Shown here in pieces: positions 1-8,374 of a DNA stretch of 42,427 nt. The DNA is taken from contig DCAF01000012.1 of NCBI GenBank assembly GCA_002311915.1, positions 21,992 to 64,418 on the forward strand, given 5' to 3'. Position 1 is the stretch's first letter, and every line of letters starts with the position of its first letter. Position numbers and translations under genes: made by a program. This DNA comes from Sulfurovum sp. UBA1140. GTDB taxonomy: Bacteria; Campylobacterota; Campylobacteria; Campylobacterales; Sulfurovaceae. The notes under the pieces are model-generated. The model was not told where the DNA came from and did not search any database. It was given only the letters and a program-made list of their open reading frames with translations.

Positions 1-71
1 AATTTTTCCTTTTTACGTCTTCTTTCAGAAAAAGGACGAATTAATATTTAAAGTAGAAGAGGGTTTAAAAA

Positions 72-1118
72 ATGAATAAATTAAAAATAGTATTAATCAT
101 TATTTTGTTAACAGTGAGTATTCAAGCCAAGGATTATACTCAAAAAAAAGAGGTGAAAAGCTTTATCAATATGATGGTAAAAAAACACCATTTTAAAAGG
201 TCATATCTAAAAAAACTTTTTAAAACCGTAAAGTTTCAAAGAGGAGCTTTGGGGATGTTTAATCCTAAATATAGGAAGAAAACAAAAACAAATGGCAAAA
301 AAACAAATAGAAAAAAGAAGCGATACTCAAAACATGGCAGTTGGGACAGATACGAGAAGATACTTCTAGGTGAAACAAGGGTTAAAAAAGGGGTTAAATA
401 TATGCGAGACTATCGTACCATATTTCGTAAAGTCCATAAAAAATATGGTGTGCCTCCAGAGTATATAACAGCGATTATTGGGATAGAGAGTTACTACGGT
501 TACAATCGAGGGAAATTCCCTGCCTTTGATGTTCTTACCACCTTGGCTTTTGAAAAGAATCGAAGAAGTAAATACTTCAAATATGAGTTAAAAAAGTTTC
601 TATTGCTTTCAAAAAAACAGAAGTTTAACCCCAAAGATGTCAAAAGTTCTTATGCAGGTGCTATTGGATTAGGGCAGTTTATGCCAAGTAGTTACGCCTA
701 TGCTGTTGATTTTAATAAAGATGGAAAAAAGAGTATGCAGACCACCTCTGATGCCATAGCAGGAATCGCCAACTATTTTAAAAAGAATGGATGGAGAAAA
801 GGAGAGCCTGTGGCGACTAGAGTCTCTTATACGGGAAGTCGTTATCGCAAAAGAAAAACAGGTTATCTATATAAATACTCAAGAGCCTCTTTAAAAGGGA
901 TAGAGCCTAAATATGGAAAATGGTCATACAACGGTAAGGTAAGGTTGATAAAATTAGATAGATACCATTATGATGAGCTTTGGTATGGAGCAAAAAACTT
1001 CTATGTCATTACACGTTATAACCATAGCTCTTATTATGCAATGGCGATACATCAGTTGGCACAGAAGATAAAACAAGCGTATAAAAAACAGTATGGGTTA
1101 ATGGTGATTGATTTATGA
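72..1118 (+). CDS. mltB: Lytic murein transglycosylase, MltB-like
   Basis: A 348-aa exported enzyme that cleaves the glycan strands of peptidoglycan in the periplasm, forming 1,6-anhydromuramic ends. A signal peptide (K-rich start, hydrophobic stretch to about residue 19, cut near QAKD) is visible. The MltB/SLT_2 core has the catalytic glutamate in IGIESYYG (E139), followed by the family motif GAIGLGQFMPSSY and a DFNKDGK segment. There is no lipobox, so it is probably soluble or loosely bound. Residues about 67-90 form an unusual run rich in Lys and Arg just before the catalytic domain, perhaps contacting the cell wall. The gene stands alone, upstream of a convergent kdsB. Family assignment is secure; the exact MltB subgroup is less so. 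Confidence 0.88.
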   Translation: MNKLKIVLIIILLTVSIQAKDYTQKKEVKSFINMMVKKHHFKRSYLKKLFKTVKFQRGALGMFNPKYRKKTKTNGKKTNRKKKRYSKHGSWDRYEKILLGETRVKKGVKYMRDYRTIFRKVHKKYGVPPEYITAIIGIESYYGYNRGKFPAFDVLTTLAFEKNRRSKYFKYELKKFLLLSKKQKFNPKDVKSSYAGAIGLGQFMPSSYAYAVDFNKDGKKSMQTTSDAIAGIANYFKKNGWRKGEPVATRVSYTGSRYRKRKTGYLYKYSRASLKGIEPKYGKWSYNGKVRLIKLDRYHYDELWYGAKNFYVITRYNHSSYYAMAIHQLAQKIKQAYKKQYGLMVIDL

Positions 1119-1328
1119 AATAAGAAAGATATGCTTTGAAGTTTTTTTGGTCAAAGGAGTAGGAGAATTTGTTAAGTCATTAGTTATCTATCATATAAAC
1201 ATTTACTGTCACAAAACTTCATAAGCATAAGGTAGAAGAAGAATAAGGAGATAAATCTTCTTTCTATATCTTTCATATTGGTATTATAGGATAGTTTTGT
1301 AAACCAATGGAAAACCAAAAATAAACAG

Positions 1329-2051
1329 TTAGTTAATGTGATAGATTTTAAGTGCTTTTTCTAACTCTTCAGGGGTATCAATACCAAAACTTTCTGTCTT
1401 AACAGCCACCATTGCAATTTTATATCCGTGATAGATGGCTCTTAACTGTTCGAGTTTCTCTATATCTTCTAAAGGGGCAGGGGTAAGATTACAAAATGTT
1501 GCCAAAGAGTGTTTACTAAAGCCATAAATTCCAATATGCCCTTTATAGGCATCAAAATGGTGGTCTCTAGGATAGGGAATTTTAGCACGAGAGAAATAGA
1601 GGGCAATATCATCATCGCTAGTGACCACTTTAACAATATTTGGGTCATCGGCTTCGGGGTTGTTAATAATCTTATAGCAAGAGTTCATCATAATGGTCTC
1701 ATCGGCAATATTGGCAGTGGTAAGGTCAAAGACAGCTTGTACTACCTCGTGTTCAATAAAAGGTTCATCCCCTTGTACATTAATAATCACTTCGTCATCA
1801 TTTAGTCCTAACTTTTGGGATGCTTCATAAATACGGTCGGTACCCGACTGGTGGGCAGTTGAGGTCATAATGGCTTGAATGTTGTATTTTTTAGCTATCT
1901 CTATTACCTCTTGTGAATCGGTTGCAATGGCAACACGGTCAATATGCTCAACAGCCTTTGCTGTGCGTATTACCATGGGCAGTCCCATAATATCTGCCAA
2001 AACTTTATTGGGAAAACGGCTTGAACCTATACGTGCAGGGATGATAATCAT
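1329..2051 (-). CDS. kdsB: 3-deoxy-manno-octulosonate cytidylyltransferase (CMP-KDO synthetase)
   Basis: This 240-aa cytosolic enzyme activates KDO with CTP to give CMP-KDO for lipopolysaccharide inner-core synthesis. The N-terminal nucleotide-binding motif IIIPARIGSSRFPNKVLADI is intact. Further family motifs are VAIATDSQEV, INVQGDEPFIE and GIYGFSKHSL, and the length is typical. The start codon follows an AAAGG ribosome site. It is divergent from thrC; a TATACT-like -10 box for this gene lies near 2083-2088 on the reverse strand. Its presence implies a Gram-negative envelope. Confidence 0.95.
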   Translation of the reverse strand: MIIIPARIGSSRFPNKVLADIMGLPMVIRTAKAVEHIDRVAIATDSQEVIEIAKKYNIQAIMTSTAHQSGTDRIYEASQKLGLNDDEVIINVQGDEPFIEHEVVQAVFDLTTANIADETIMMNSCYKIINNPEADDPNIVKVVTSDDDIALYFSRAKIPYPRDHHFDAYKGHIGIYGFSKHSLATFCNLTPAPLEDIEKLEQLRAIYHGYKIAMVAVKTESFGIDTPEELEKALKIYHIN

Positions 2052-2133
2052 TTTTTACCTTTGAGTCGTTGTTGTGTCAAGAAGTATAACACAAGAACTA
2101 CAAAAAAGTTTTTAAAGTTAAAATATCTTTAGA

Positions 2134-2139
2134 TATAAT
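2134..2139 (+). promoter_or_regulatory. -10 box (TATAAT) for thrC
   Basis: A perfect TATAAT in the context TTTAGATATAATTTCG lies 26 bases before the thrC start. The DNA before it is T/A-rich with no clear -35 box, as is usual for the vegetative promoters of Campylobacterota. It is read from sequence only. Confidence 0.7.
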
Positions 2140-2165
2140 TTCGCAAAAAAATATAGGAAAAAATA

Positions 2166-3638
2166 ATGCAATTTATAGAGACCCGTGGTAATGATGGTGT
2201 AAAAGCCAAAGAGGTAAGTTTTTCAGAAGCCATTTTGAGTCCAATCACTAGTTTTGGTGGTATTTATGTTCCACAATCGATTCCAAAGTTTGATATTGCA
2301 TTTTTGGAAAAACATAAGAATAGTCACTATAAAACTTTGGCACTGGATGTTCTGCAAAGTTTTGAAATAGATATAGACGAAGCTACCATTAAAGAAGCAT
2401 TAAACCGTTATGATGATTTTGATGACCCCTCAAACCCTGTTCCATTAACCAAAATTGAAGAGGACTGCTTTGTAAGTGAACTCTATCATGGACAGACCCG
2501 TGCATTTAAAGATATGGCACTTCAACCTTTTGGCTATATTTTGGCAAAAGAGGCACAAAAACGAGGTGAGAACTACTTAATTATGGCAGCAACCAGTGGT
2601 GATACAGGACCTGCTACCCTAGAGACCTTTAAAAATCAAAAAAATATTCAAGTGGCATGTCTCTATCCTTATGGGGGTACAAGTGATGTACAACGTTTAC
2701 AGATGGTTACCGAAGAGGCAGAGAATTTAAAAGTCATTGGGGTGCATGGTAACTTTGATGATACACAAAACTCATTAAAAGAGCTGTTGGCATCCGAAGA
2801 TTTTAAAGCCGAATTAGAGGATCGAAATATTAAGCTCTCGGCTGCAAATTCGGTGAATTTTGGACGGATTATTTTTCAAATTATCTATCACTTACACTCT
2901 TATTTAGAGTTGGTAAGACAAAATGAGATAACCATGGGCGAGAATGTCTATTTGGTCGTGCCATCAGGTAACTTTGGTAATATTTTAGGAGCCTATTATG
3001 CCAAAAAAGGGGGGCTTCCTGTCGAAAAACTTTTACTAGCGTCTAATGTTAATAACATTTTAACCGATTTAATTGATAAGGGTGAGTATGATATGTCAAG
3101 TCGAGAGTTGATTCAAACAGAATCCCCTGCAATGGATATTTTAAAAAGCTCCAATGTAGAGAGAGTTTTGTTTGATAAATTTGGAGCAGAACGAACCAAA
3201 GAGTTAATGGAGTTGCTAAATACTACAGGAAAATACACGTTGACTGCTGATGAGTTGGTTTTGATACAAGAGGATTTTGAAGCAACCTATTCAGATGATG
3301 ATGAGTGTGAAGCGTATATTGCTAAGTATTATGCCAAGCAGGGGTATATTATGGATCCACATACGGCAACTTGTATGAAGTCGTATGAGCAGAGTACACC
3401 AAAAAATTTAAAAACCATTGTCTACTCAACGGCTGAGTGGACAAAGTTTTCGACCACGGTAGCCAAAGCATTGGGACAATCTGAAATTAGTACCGATACC
3501 GAAGCGTTAGAGTGGATTAAAAACAACACTTCTGAGGTGGTTCCCCCAATGATAGATGGCTTATTTTCTAAAGAGATTAAACATGCCACCATTGTACATA
3601 CCGATGGTATTAAAGATGAGATGTTAAAGTTTCTGTAG
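2166..3638 (+). CDS. thrC: Threonine synthase
   Basis: A 490-aa PLP-dependent enzyme converting O-phosphohomoserine to threonine, the last step of the pathway. The PLP lysine is in HGQTRAFKDMALQPFG (K115). The segment AATSGDTGPATLE is the family's glycine/serine-rich motif, and VVPSGNFGNILGAYYAKK is the phosphate-binding loop of the PLP. The N-terminal part (FIETRGN, then FGGIYVPQSIP) matches the longer bacterial ThrC type. A good TAGGAA ribosome site precedes the ATG. The next gene begins 6 bases after the stop and is probably cotranscribed. Confidence 0.95.
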   Translation: MQFIETRGNDGVKAKEVSFSEAILSPITSFGGIYVPQSIPKFDIAFLEKHKNSHYKTLALDVLQSFEIDIDEATIKEALNRYDDFDDPSNPVPLTKIEEDCFVSELYHGQTRAFKDMALQPFGYILAKEAQKRGENYLIMAATSGDTGPATLETFKNQKNIQVACLYPYGGTSDVQRLQMVTEEAENLKVIGVHGNFDDTQNSLKELLASEDFKAELEDRNIKLSAANSVNFGRIIFQIIYHLHSYLELVRQNEITMGENVYLVVPSGNFGNILGAYYAKKGGLPVEKLLLASNVNNILTDLIDKGEYDMSSRELIQTESPAMDILKSSNVERVLFDKFGAERTKELMELLNTTGKYTLTADELVLIQEDFEATYSDDDECEAYIAKYYAKQGYIMDPHTATCMKSYEQSTPKNLKTIVYSTAEWTKFSTTVAKALGQSEISTDTEALEWIKNNTSEVVPPMIDGLFSKEIKHATIVHTDGIKDEMLKFL

Positions 3639-3644
3639 CCAAAT

Positions 3645-4784
3645 ATGAAAACTTATGATGTAATTGTTATTGGAGCAGGTATTGCAGGGTGTTGTTCTGC
3701 CTTCTTCTTAAAACAACAGGGTTTAAGTGTACTGGTGGTTGACCGTTCAGGTGTTGCAGCAACAGGTGGTTCATCGGCTGCAGGGGCATTTGTTTCTCCT
3801 AAAATTGGTAAGGGGTCACCCCTTCAGACCCTAACCAATGAGGCATATGAATTTGCTAAAGATTTTTACCTTGAATATTTCCCTAAGCATTTCTCTCAAA
3901 CAGGTATTGTTCGTATGCCTAAAGATGAAGAGGATGCCCAAAAGTTTCAAACCTACGAAACGTTTAATCAAGCCTCACGACGATGGATAAAGAGAGAAGA
4001 GCTTGAAAAACTGGGAATTAAAGATGATTTTAAAAGTTTTTTATTTAACGAAGCAGGAGTGTGTGATGCCCCTAAGATGTGTGAAAGTATATTAAAAAAT
4101 ATACCCTATGAGCAGTTTAATGTTGATAAATTAGAGCATACCAAGGGTGTGTGGAAGCTCTTTAGTACAGATGCTACGCTCTTTAAACAAGCTAAAAATA
4201 TTCTCTTAGCAACAGGCTACGAAAATACCCTTTTTGATATGCGATATATGGGAGTCAAAGGAACATGGGGTTCACGAGGAGACTATGAAACCGATTTAAA
4301 ATTGGATGTTTCAATGCACAAAAGTATCTCGGTCTCTGCCAATATTAAAGGTATTATTAAATTGGGTGCTACCCATAATAAAGCCAAAGACCCCTGTATG
4401 GCATGTGATGGAGAACCTTTAAAAAAACTCTTTGCTACGGCTTCGACCATGGTGAATACTCATGATTTTAGACTCAAAGAGACTTTTTGTGGAATGCGTG
4501 CAGGTTCAAAAGATTACTTTCCCCTGTTGGGTTTGGTTATAGATGTTCCCTATATGTTAAAAAACTATCCTAAGCTACCTCGTGGATTACGATTAACCCA
4601 ACCCCCCAAAAAGATACCCAATCTTTATATTTGTAATGGTCTAGGAGGGCGAGGATTTGTTTTTGCCCCAATAATGGGTAAAATATTGGCTGATTTGATA
4701 CTTTATGGTGATGAGGTCATTGCATCGGTTAATCCCGATAGACTCTTTTTAAAGTGGTGTCGTAAATTGCCAATTAACGTATAA
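3645..4784 (+). CDS. FAD-dependent oxidoreductase, DAO family, MnmC C-domain-like
   Basis: A 379-aa flavoenzyme with an N-terminal dinucleotide-binding motif (VIVIGAGIAGCCSAFFL, residues 5-21). The SSAAGAFVSPKIG segment and the C-terminal LYICNGLGGRGFVFAPIMGKILA resemble the FAD domain of MnmC, which modifies the wobble uridine of tRNA. Glycine oxidase-like DAO enzymes share much of this pattern. No methyltransferase domain is attached, so if it is MnmC-like it is the oxidase half alone. It lies 6 bases after thrC and is likely in the same transcript. The substrate cannot be settled from sequence alone. Confidence 0.75.
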   Translation: MKTYDVIVIGAGIAGCCSAFFLKQQGLSVLVVDRSGVAATGGSSAAGAFVSPKIGKGSPLQTLTNEAYEFAKDFYLEYFPKHFSQTGIVRMPKDEEDAQKFQTYETFNQASRRWIKREELEKLGIKDDFKSFLFNEAGVCDAPKMCESILKNIPYEQFNVDKLEHTKGVWKLFSTDATLFKQAKNILLATGYENTLFDMRYMGVKGTWGSRGDYETDLKLDVSMHKSISVSANIKGIIKLGATHNKAKDPCMACDGEPLKKLFATASTMVNTHDFRLKETFCGMRAGSKDYFPLLGLVIDVPYMLKNYPKLPRGLRLTQPPKKIPNLYICNGLGGRGFVFAPIMGKILADLILYGDEVIASVNPDRLFLKWCRKLPINV

Positions 4785-4812
4785 ATAATAAATAATTGGA
4801 TAAAATCCAACG

Positions 4813-4983
4813 ATGAAATACCTAAAAGGTCACAAAAAACAATATTTTTCACTATCAGCCATTGCCATGTACTCCACCCTAAGTAAACTGTGCTGGATTG
4901 ATAGCAACTACAAATATCACCGAAAAGCTTTCGCACACCAAGAGTATAAAACCTCACCTCCTATTACCTCTTTTAACTATTAA
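4813..4983 (+). CDS. Possible small protein upstream of cbiM (56 aa)
   Basis: An open frame from ATG 4813 encodes a 56-aa polar peptide rich in Tyr, Ser, Lys and His with two clusters (YKYHRKAFAHQEY). It has no membrane segment and is not the cobalt-transport subunit CbiN. A short hairpin (TTGGA/TCCAA, 4796-4810) sits directly before the start and no clear ribosome site is visible, which weakens the case. If real it would be the first gene of the cobalamin operon; it could equally be leader sequence. I do not recognise the family. Confidence 0.3.
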   Translation: MKYLKGHKKQYFSLSAIAMYSTLSKLCWIDSNYKYHRKAFAHQEYKTSPPITSFNY

Positions 4984-5035
4984 TTACTAAAACAATCTAT
5001 CAACAATAAATATTTTTACATTTAAAGGAAAAAAC

Positions 5036-5716
5036 ATGCACATAGAAGCAGGTGTGGTACTTGGTACTAAAATGATATTAAGTTATGCAACAGCCGTAGG
5101 TGTTGTAGGAATGACAGCAAAATTAGCCCTAGATAACATCAAAGAGAACGGGGCATTGGCATTGGGTCTAAAAAGTCTTTTAGCGACGATTGCCGTATTT
5201 ATTTTCTTTCAAGTTTTTCCTCACTTTGCTGTAGGAGTTAGTGAAGTTCACCTTATCTTAGGAACGACTATCTTTTTACTCTTTGGGGTTGCTCCTGCTC
5301 TTATTGGTTTGGCTTTGGGGCTTTTGCTTCAAGGGTTATTTTTTGCACCGTTTGATTTACCTCAATATGGGATAAATATTACTACTTTAATGGCAAGTAT
5401 GCTTATTTTAAATCTGGCTGTAAACAAGATTATCCCCAAAGGTGTTGCTTATAAAGATATTACTTACACTCAAATGCTCAAAATGTCGGTAGTTTGGCAA
5501 GGGGCTATTATCTCGTGGGTTGCTTTTTGGGCATTTTATGGTCAAGGGTTTGGAGCAGAGAACTTAACGGCTGTTAGTAGTTTTGCAGGGGCTTACATTT
5601 TGGTTGTGTTGATTGAGCCTCTTATTGATTTGGCGATTCTCTCAGCTGTTAAGAGTTACCATAGCAACAGATGTAATCTATTTTTTGATAAAAAACTTAC
5701 CAACTGTAACGCCTAA
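5036..5716 (+). CDS. cbiM: Cobalt ECF-type transporter substrate-binding subunit, CbiM family
   Basis: A 226-aa inner-membrane protein with about six hydrophobic segments, beginning MHIEAGVV. In CbiM/NikM proteins the N-terminal Met-His forms part of the metal site and the chain starts at this Met, so the start is well supported; an AAAGGA ribosome site precedes it. It should bring Co(II) into the cell for corrin synthesis. The N-terminus departs from the usual MHIPDG/MHIMEG pattern, and the partner subunits CbiN, CbiQ and CbiO are not in the window. The stop overlaps the start of cbiK (TAATG), indicating coupled translation. Confidence 0.82.
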   Translation: MHIEAGVVLGTKMILSYATAVGVVGMTAKLALDNIKENGALALGLKSLLATIAVFIFFQVFPHFAVGVSEVHLILGTTIFLLFGVAPALIGLALGLLLQGLFFAPFDLPQYGINITTLMASMLILNLAVNKIIPKGVAYKDITYTQMLKMSVVWQGAIISWVAFWAFYGQGFGAENLTAVSSFAGAYILVVLIEPLIDLAILSAVKSYHSNRCNLFFDKKLTNCNA

Positions 5717-6531
5717 TGAAACGCTATAGACACTATAAAAAAGAGAAAGCCATTATCTTGGCTTGTTTTGGTTCGGTTGTAGAGCAAGAGATGTATTTGA
5801 CGCTTAAAAAAGAGATTGAAGAGAAGTTTGAAGGCGTTGATGTTTTCTTGTCGTTCTCTTCACGCATGGTTCTCAAAGATTTGCACAAACGAGGTATGGA
5901 TTACAAAAATCTAGCACAAGTTCTAGCCGATGTAGATATGTTGGGTTACAGAAATATTGTCGTAGCCTCAATCAACCTCTTTCCTACCGATGAGCATGAG
6001 CTTTTGGTACGAACGGTTAAAGGTTTCAACGATTTCTCACTAGCCAATATTCGCTCAACAAAAGCAATTATCAACAAGACTAAAGAGACCTCTTTGCTAC
6101 TTAAAAAGCTCAATATCGCTATAGACGAAGAGAATTGGGCAAATCTCTATGTCATTCATGGTGTGCCTATTTTAGAGTTAGCAGGTCTTAGCGCTGTTGC
6201 TTATGCCGATGAGTTTCTAAGCCTCATTAGTAAAAAGAACTACACCTGTTCGCTAGAGGGTGCATTTCCCTATTATGCTGTAAAAGAGCGACTCATAGAG
6301 CAGATGAAAGAAGATGGCGTAACCCATGTTCAAGTTGTGCCGATGCTCTTGGTAAGCGGTAACCACTATTTTAAAGACATGATAGAGATAAGCGACGAGT
6401 TGGGCAAAGAGTTTAAATCACGCGTTGTTCCCTCCATTACAACATCGAAACGGTTTAACTTTATTGAGCTAGAAGATATTCGAGCCATTATCTTCCAAAA
6501 TATCAAAGAAGAGATAGCAAAACTTGGATAA
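5716..6531 (+). CDS. cbiK: Sirohydrochlorin cobaltochelatase, CbiK-type
   Basis: A 271-aa chelatase inserting Co(II) into sirohydrochlorin, the entry step of the anaerobic cobalamin route. The metal-binding set known for Salmonella CbiK (His, Glu, His) is visible as H148 (VIHGVP), E181 (SLEGAFPYY) and H217 (SGNHYFKDM). There is no signal peptide, so it is cytosolic, unlike the periplasmic CbiK forms of some Desulfovibrio. It overlaps cbiM by one base and cbiL by eight. The adjoining cobalt transporter supports a cobalt rather than iron role. Confidence 0.92.
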   Translation: MKRYRHYKKEKAIILACFGSVVEQEMYLTLKKEIEEKFEGVDVFLSFSSRMVLKDLHKRGMDYKNLAQVLADVDMLGYRNIVVASINLFPTDEHELLVRTVKGFNDFSLANIRSTKAIINKTKETSLLLKKLNIAIDEENWANLYVIHGVPILELAGLSAVAYADEFLSLISKKNYTCSLEGAFPYYAVKERLIEQMKEDGVTHVQVVPMLLVSGNHYFKDMIEISDELGKEFKSRVVPSITTSKRFNFIELEDIRAIIFQNIKEEIAKLG

Positions 6532-7192
6532 GAAACTATACATGGTCTCTCTTGGACCTGGCGACATTGACCTCATTACTCTCAAAGCTCTCAAAGCGTT
6601 AAAAGAGTCTGATGCTATCTGTATCCCGACCAAGAGTGAAGACCACAGTTTTGAAAAGTCCATGACCCATAAAATTGTCACAAAGTTGATGAAAGAGCAT
6701 AACTTTAGCCGACCCATTATCCCTGTCTATACGCCGATGCACTTTAGAAAAGAGGATTGGCAATATCAGGTTGATGTGTTGTATAAAAGCTTTGAGACCT
6801 ACAAGAGTTTGAGCTTTGTCACACTTGGAGACTCTGCTGTCTATAGCACGGTTTACTACTTACTTGACATCATAGAAGTACAAAGACCAAAACTCTACTG
6901 CAACGCAGAAGTCATAGCAGGAGTTACCTCATTTTCACAAGCCTCTGCCAAGGTAAAAAAGCCTCTTTGTGTGGGAGATAGCCGTTTTGAGATTGTCCCC
7001 TTGCTTGACAAAAAAGTACCGACCACCACGGTCTATATGCGACCCAAAATAGGCATGAATACCGATGCCATAGAAGAGGTTGGTTCACTCTATACTTTTG
7101 AGAACATGAACTACAAAGAGGAGCATATTGCCCCTTATAAAAAGAGCCATGTGGACAAATACATGACACTCTTTATAGATTTTTTTAAATAG
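6524..7192 (+). CDS. cbiL: Cobalt-precorrin-2 C20-methyltransferase
   Basis: A 222-aa SAM-dependent tetrapyrrole methyltransferase adding the C20 methyl group to the precorrin-2 ring. The family start LYMVSLGPGDIDLITLKALKA is present, as are FVTLGDSAVYST and VIAGVTSFSQASA. I chose the TTG at 6524: it gives MDKKLYMVSLGPGD, matching the usual N-terminus, and has GAAGAG about ten bases upstream. ATG 6542 would remove the first strand. It overlaps the end of cbiK by eight bases. The pathway context suggests the cobalt-bound substrate, hence CbiL rather than CobI. Confidence 0.9.
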   Translation: MDKKLYMVSLGPGDIDLITLKALKALKESDAICIPTKSEDHSFEKSMTHKIVTKLMKEHNFSRPIIPVYTPMHFRKEDWQYQVDVLYKSFETYKSLSFVTLGDSAVYSTVYYLLDIIEVQRPKLYCNAEVIAGVTSFSQASAKVKKPLCVGDSRFEIVPLLDKKVPTTTVYMRPKIGMNTDAIEEVGSLYTFENMNYKEEHIAPYKKSHVDKYMTLFIDFFK

Positions 7193-7201
7193 GAGATTAT
7201 T

Positions 7202-7924
7202 ATGCCAACTACTCAACCATTCAGACAAGAACAACCCCCTATAAACATCGGAGCAGACATCTCTGTAAAGTCATTTGAGATGATAAAAGAGGAGCTAAAA
7301 AACTACCCAAAAGCCAAGGAGTTTGATCATAATGAGACAGAAGTTATTAGCCGTCTTATTCATACTTCTACCTGTTTTGAGCAGGTTTTAGAGAACATTC
7401 ACTTCACTCCAAACGCCATTCCAAGAATGCAAGAGCTACTACAAAAAAAAGCAAAAATCATCGTCGATGTCAACATGATAAAAGTAGGACTAAGTAAGTT
7501 TTATCTTGATACTTACAGCAATGAAGTAGTCTGCTACATCAACGAGCCATTTACCTATAAATATGCCGAAAAAAACAGAACCACAAGAAGTTATGGGGCA
7601 GTTGTAGAAGCGATAAAAAAGCATAAAAATGAGCCGATGATTTTAGCCTGTGGTAATGCTCCAACTTTTATCTACGCTGCGATTAATACCCTACTAGACG
7701 AAGGTGTTGACCTCAAAAATGTAGCGTTCATTTTGTTTCCTGTTGGCTTTGTAAATGTGGTCGAATCTAAAGATTATGGTAAACGATTTTGTGACTATTA
7801 TGATATTCCTGCTATTTTAATGGAGGGGCGATTTGGAAGCTCAACCATGACGGTGGCTACGCTTCATGCTACTTATAAGTTGATAAAGGATTATGATGGG
7901 GTGGAGAAGTATAATGGAAAGTAA
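7202..7924 (+). CDS. cbiC: Cobalt-precorrin-8 methylmutase
   Basis: A 240-aa isomerase that moves the C11 methyl group to C12, giving cobyrinate. The catalytic histidine lies in SRLIHTSTCFE (H54), and the conserved DVNMIKVGLSK and ILACGNAPTFIYAA segments are both present. It is somewhat longer than the usual 200-210 aa because of an N-terminal extension of about 20 residues. A GGAG ribosome site precedes the ATG. Its 3' end overlaps the next gene by 11 bases. Confidence 0.93.
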   Translation: MPTTQPFRQEQPPINIGADISVKSFEMIKEELKNYPKAKEFDHNETEVISRLIHTSTCFEQVLENIHFTPNAIPRMQELLQKKAKIIVDVNMIKVGLSKFYLDTYSNEVVCYINEPFTYKYAEKNRTTRSYGAVVEAIKKHKNEPMILACGNAPTFIYAAINTLLDEGVDLKNVAFILFPVGFVNVVESKDYGKRFCDYYDIPAILMEGRFGSSTMTVATLHATYKLIKDYDGVEKYNGK

Positions 7925-8369
7925 ACAAACCAAAATAAATATTATGGGAAGTGAGGTAGTTGAGGGATTTGTCTGTAAACCCAAAAAATTAGACCTAAAC
8001 AAGCCTATTATGCACTTTAAAACACAGTTATTTGTTTGCAATGATGAACGATGTGCGAAAGCTTGTAACGAAGAGGATTTGGCAACTTATTTACGAGATT
8101 TACTTAAAACTTTAGAGCTTCATCGTGGTAAAAATCGCATTAAAATCTCAAGAACAGGTGGTTGTTTTGGAGCTTGTCGTTTTCGTGCTGTAGCAAATAT
8201 CTATGAAAATACACGAGCCAATGGTTATCTATCCAACAACAATATTTGGCTTAAGAATACACATCTTTTTACTAAAAATCGATGGATAGAACTATTTAGA
8301 ATATTGAGTAAAAATAAAAAAATAGATGAGTCTAATTTTGAGCAAATAAGTATGGCTGAATATCTCTAA
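7914..8369 (+). CDS. Thioredoxin-like [2Fe-2S] ferredoxin domain protein in cobalamin operon
   Basis: A 151-aa protein with a cysteine pattern typical of thioredoxin-like [2Fe-2S] ferredoxins: C42-N-D-E-R-C47-A-K-A-C51 and, about 33 residues later, GGC84FGAC88R. ATG 7914 is preferred over 7893 because GGAGAAG lies five bases before it and overlap with cbiC falls to 11 bases. It sits between cbiC and cbiD with no gap to speak of, so it belongs to the pathway operon. A redox role is likely; the operon lacks a recognisable precorrin-6A reductase, which needs reducing power, but linking the two is only an inference. Confidence 0.75.
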   Translation: MESKQTKINIMGSEVVEGFVCKPKKLDLNKPIMHFKTQLFVCNDERCAKACNEEDLATYLRDLLKTLELHRGKNRIKISRTGGCFGACRFRAVANIYENTRANGYLSNNNIWLKNTHLFTKNRWIELFRILSKNKKIDESNFEQISMAEYL

Positions 8370-8374
8370 GCTCT

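Noticed and set aside
7..36. TCCTTTTT/AAAAAGGA inverted repeat at the window start
   Set aside because: It could be the terminator of a gene outside the window, but the context is cut off and the stem is nearly all A-T.
1236..1262. A seven-base hairpin (AAGAAGA/TCTTCTT) between mltB and kdsB as a terminator
   Set aside because: The stem is weak, the loop is 13 bases, and no good T run follows on either strand.
4785..5035. A cobalamin riboswitch before cbiM
   Set aside because: I looked for the B12-box and the long multi-branched fold but found only one five-base hairpin. The stretch is also partly an open frame.
7893..7913. Upstream ATG for the ferredoxin-like gene
   Set aside because: The added seven residues lie within cbiC, and the ATG at 7914 has a much better ribosome site.
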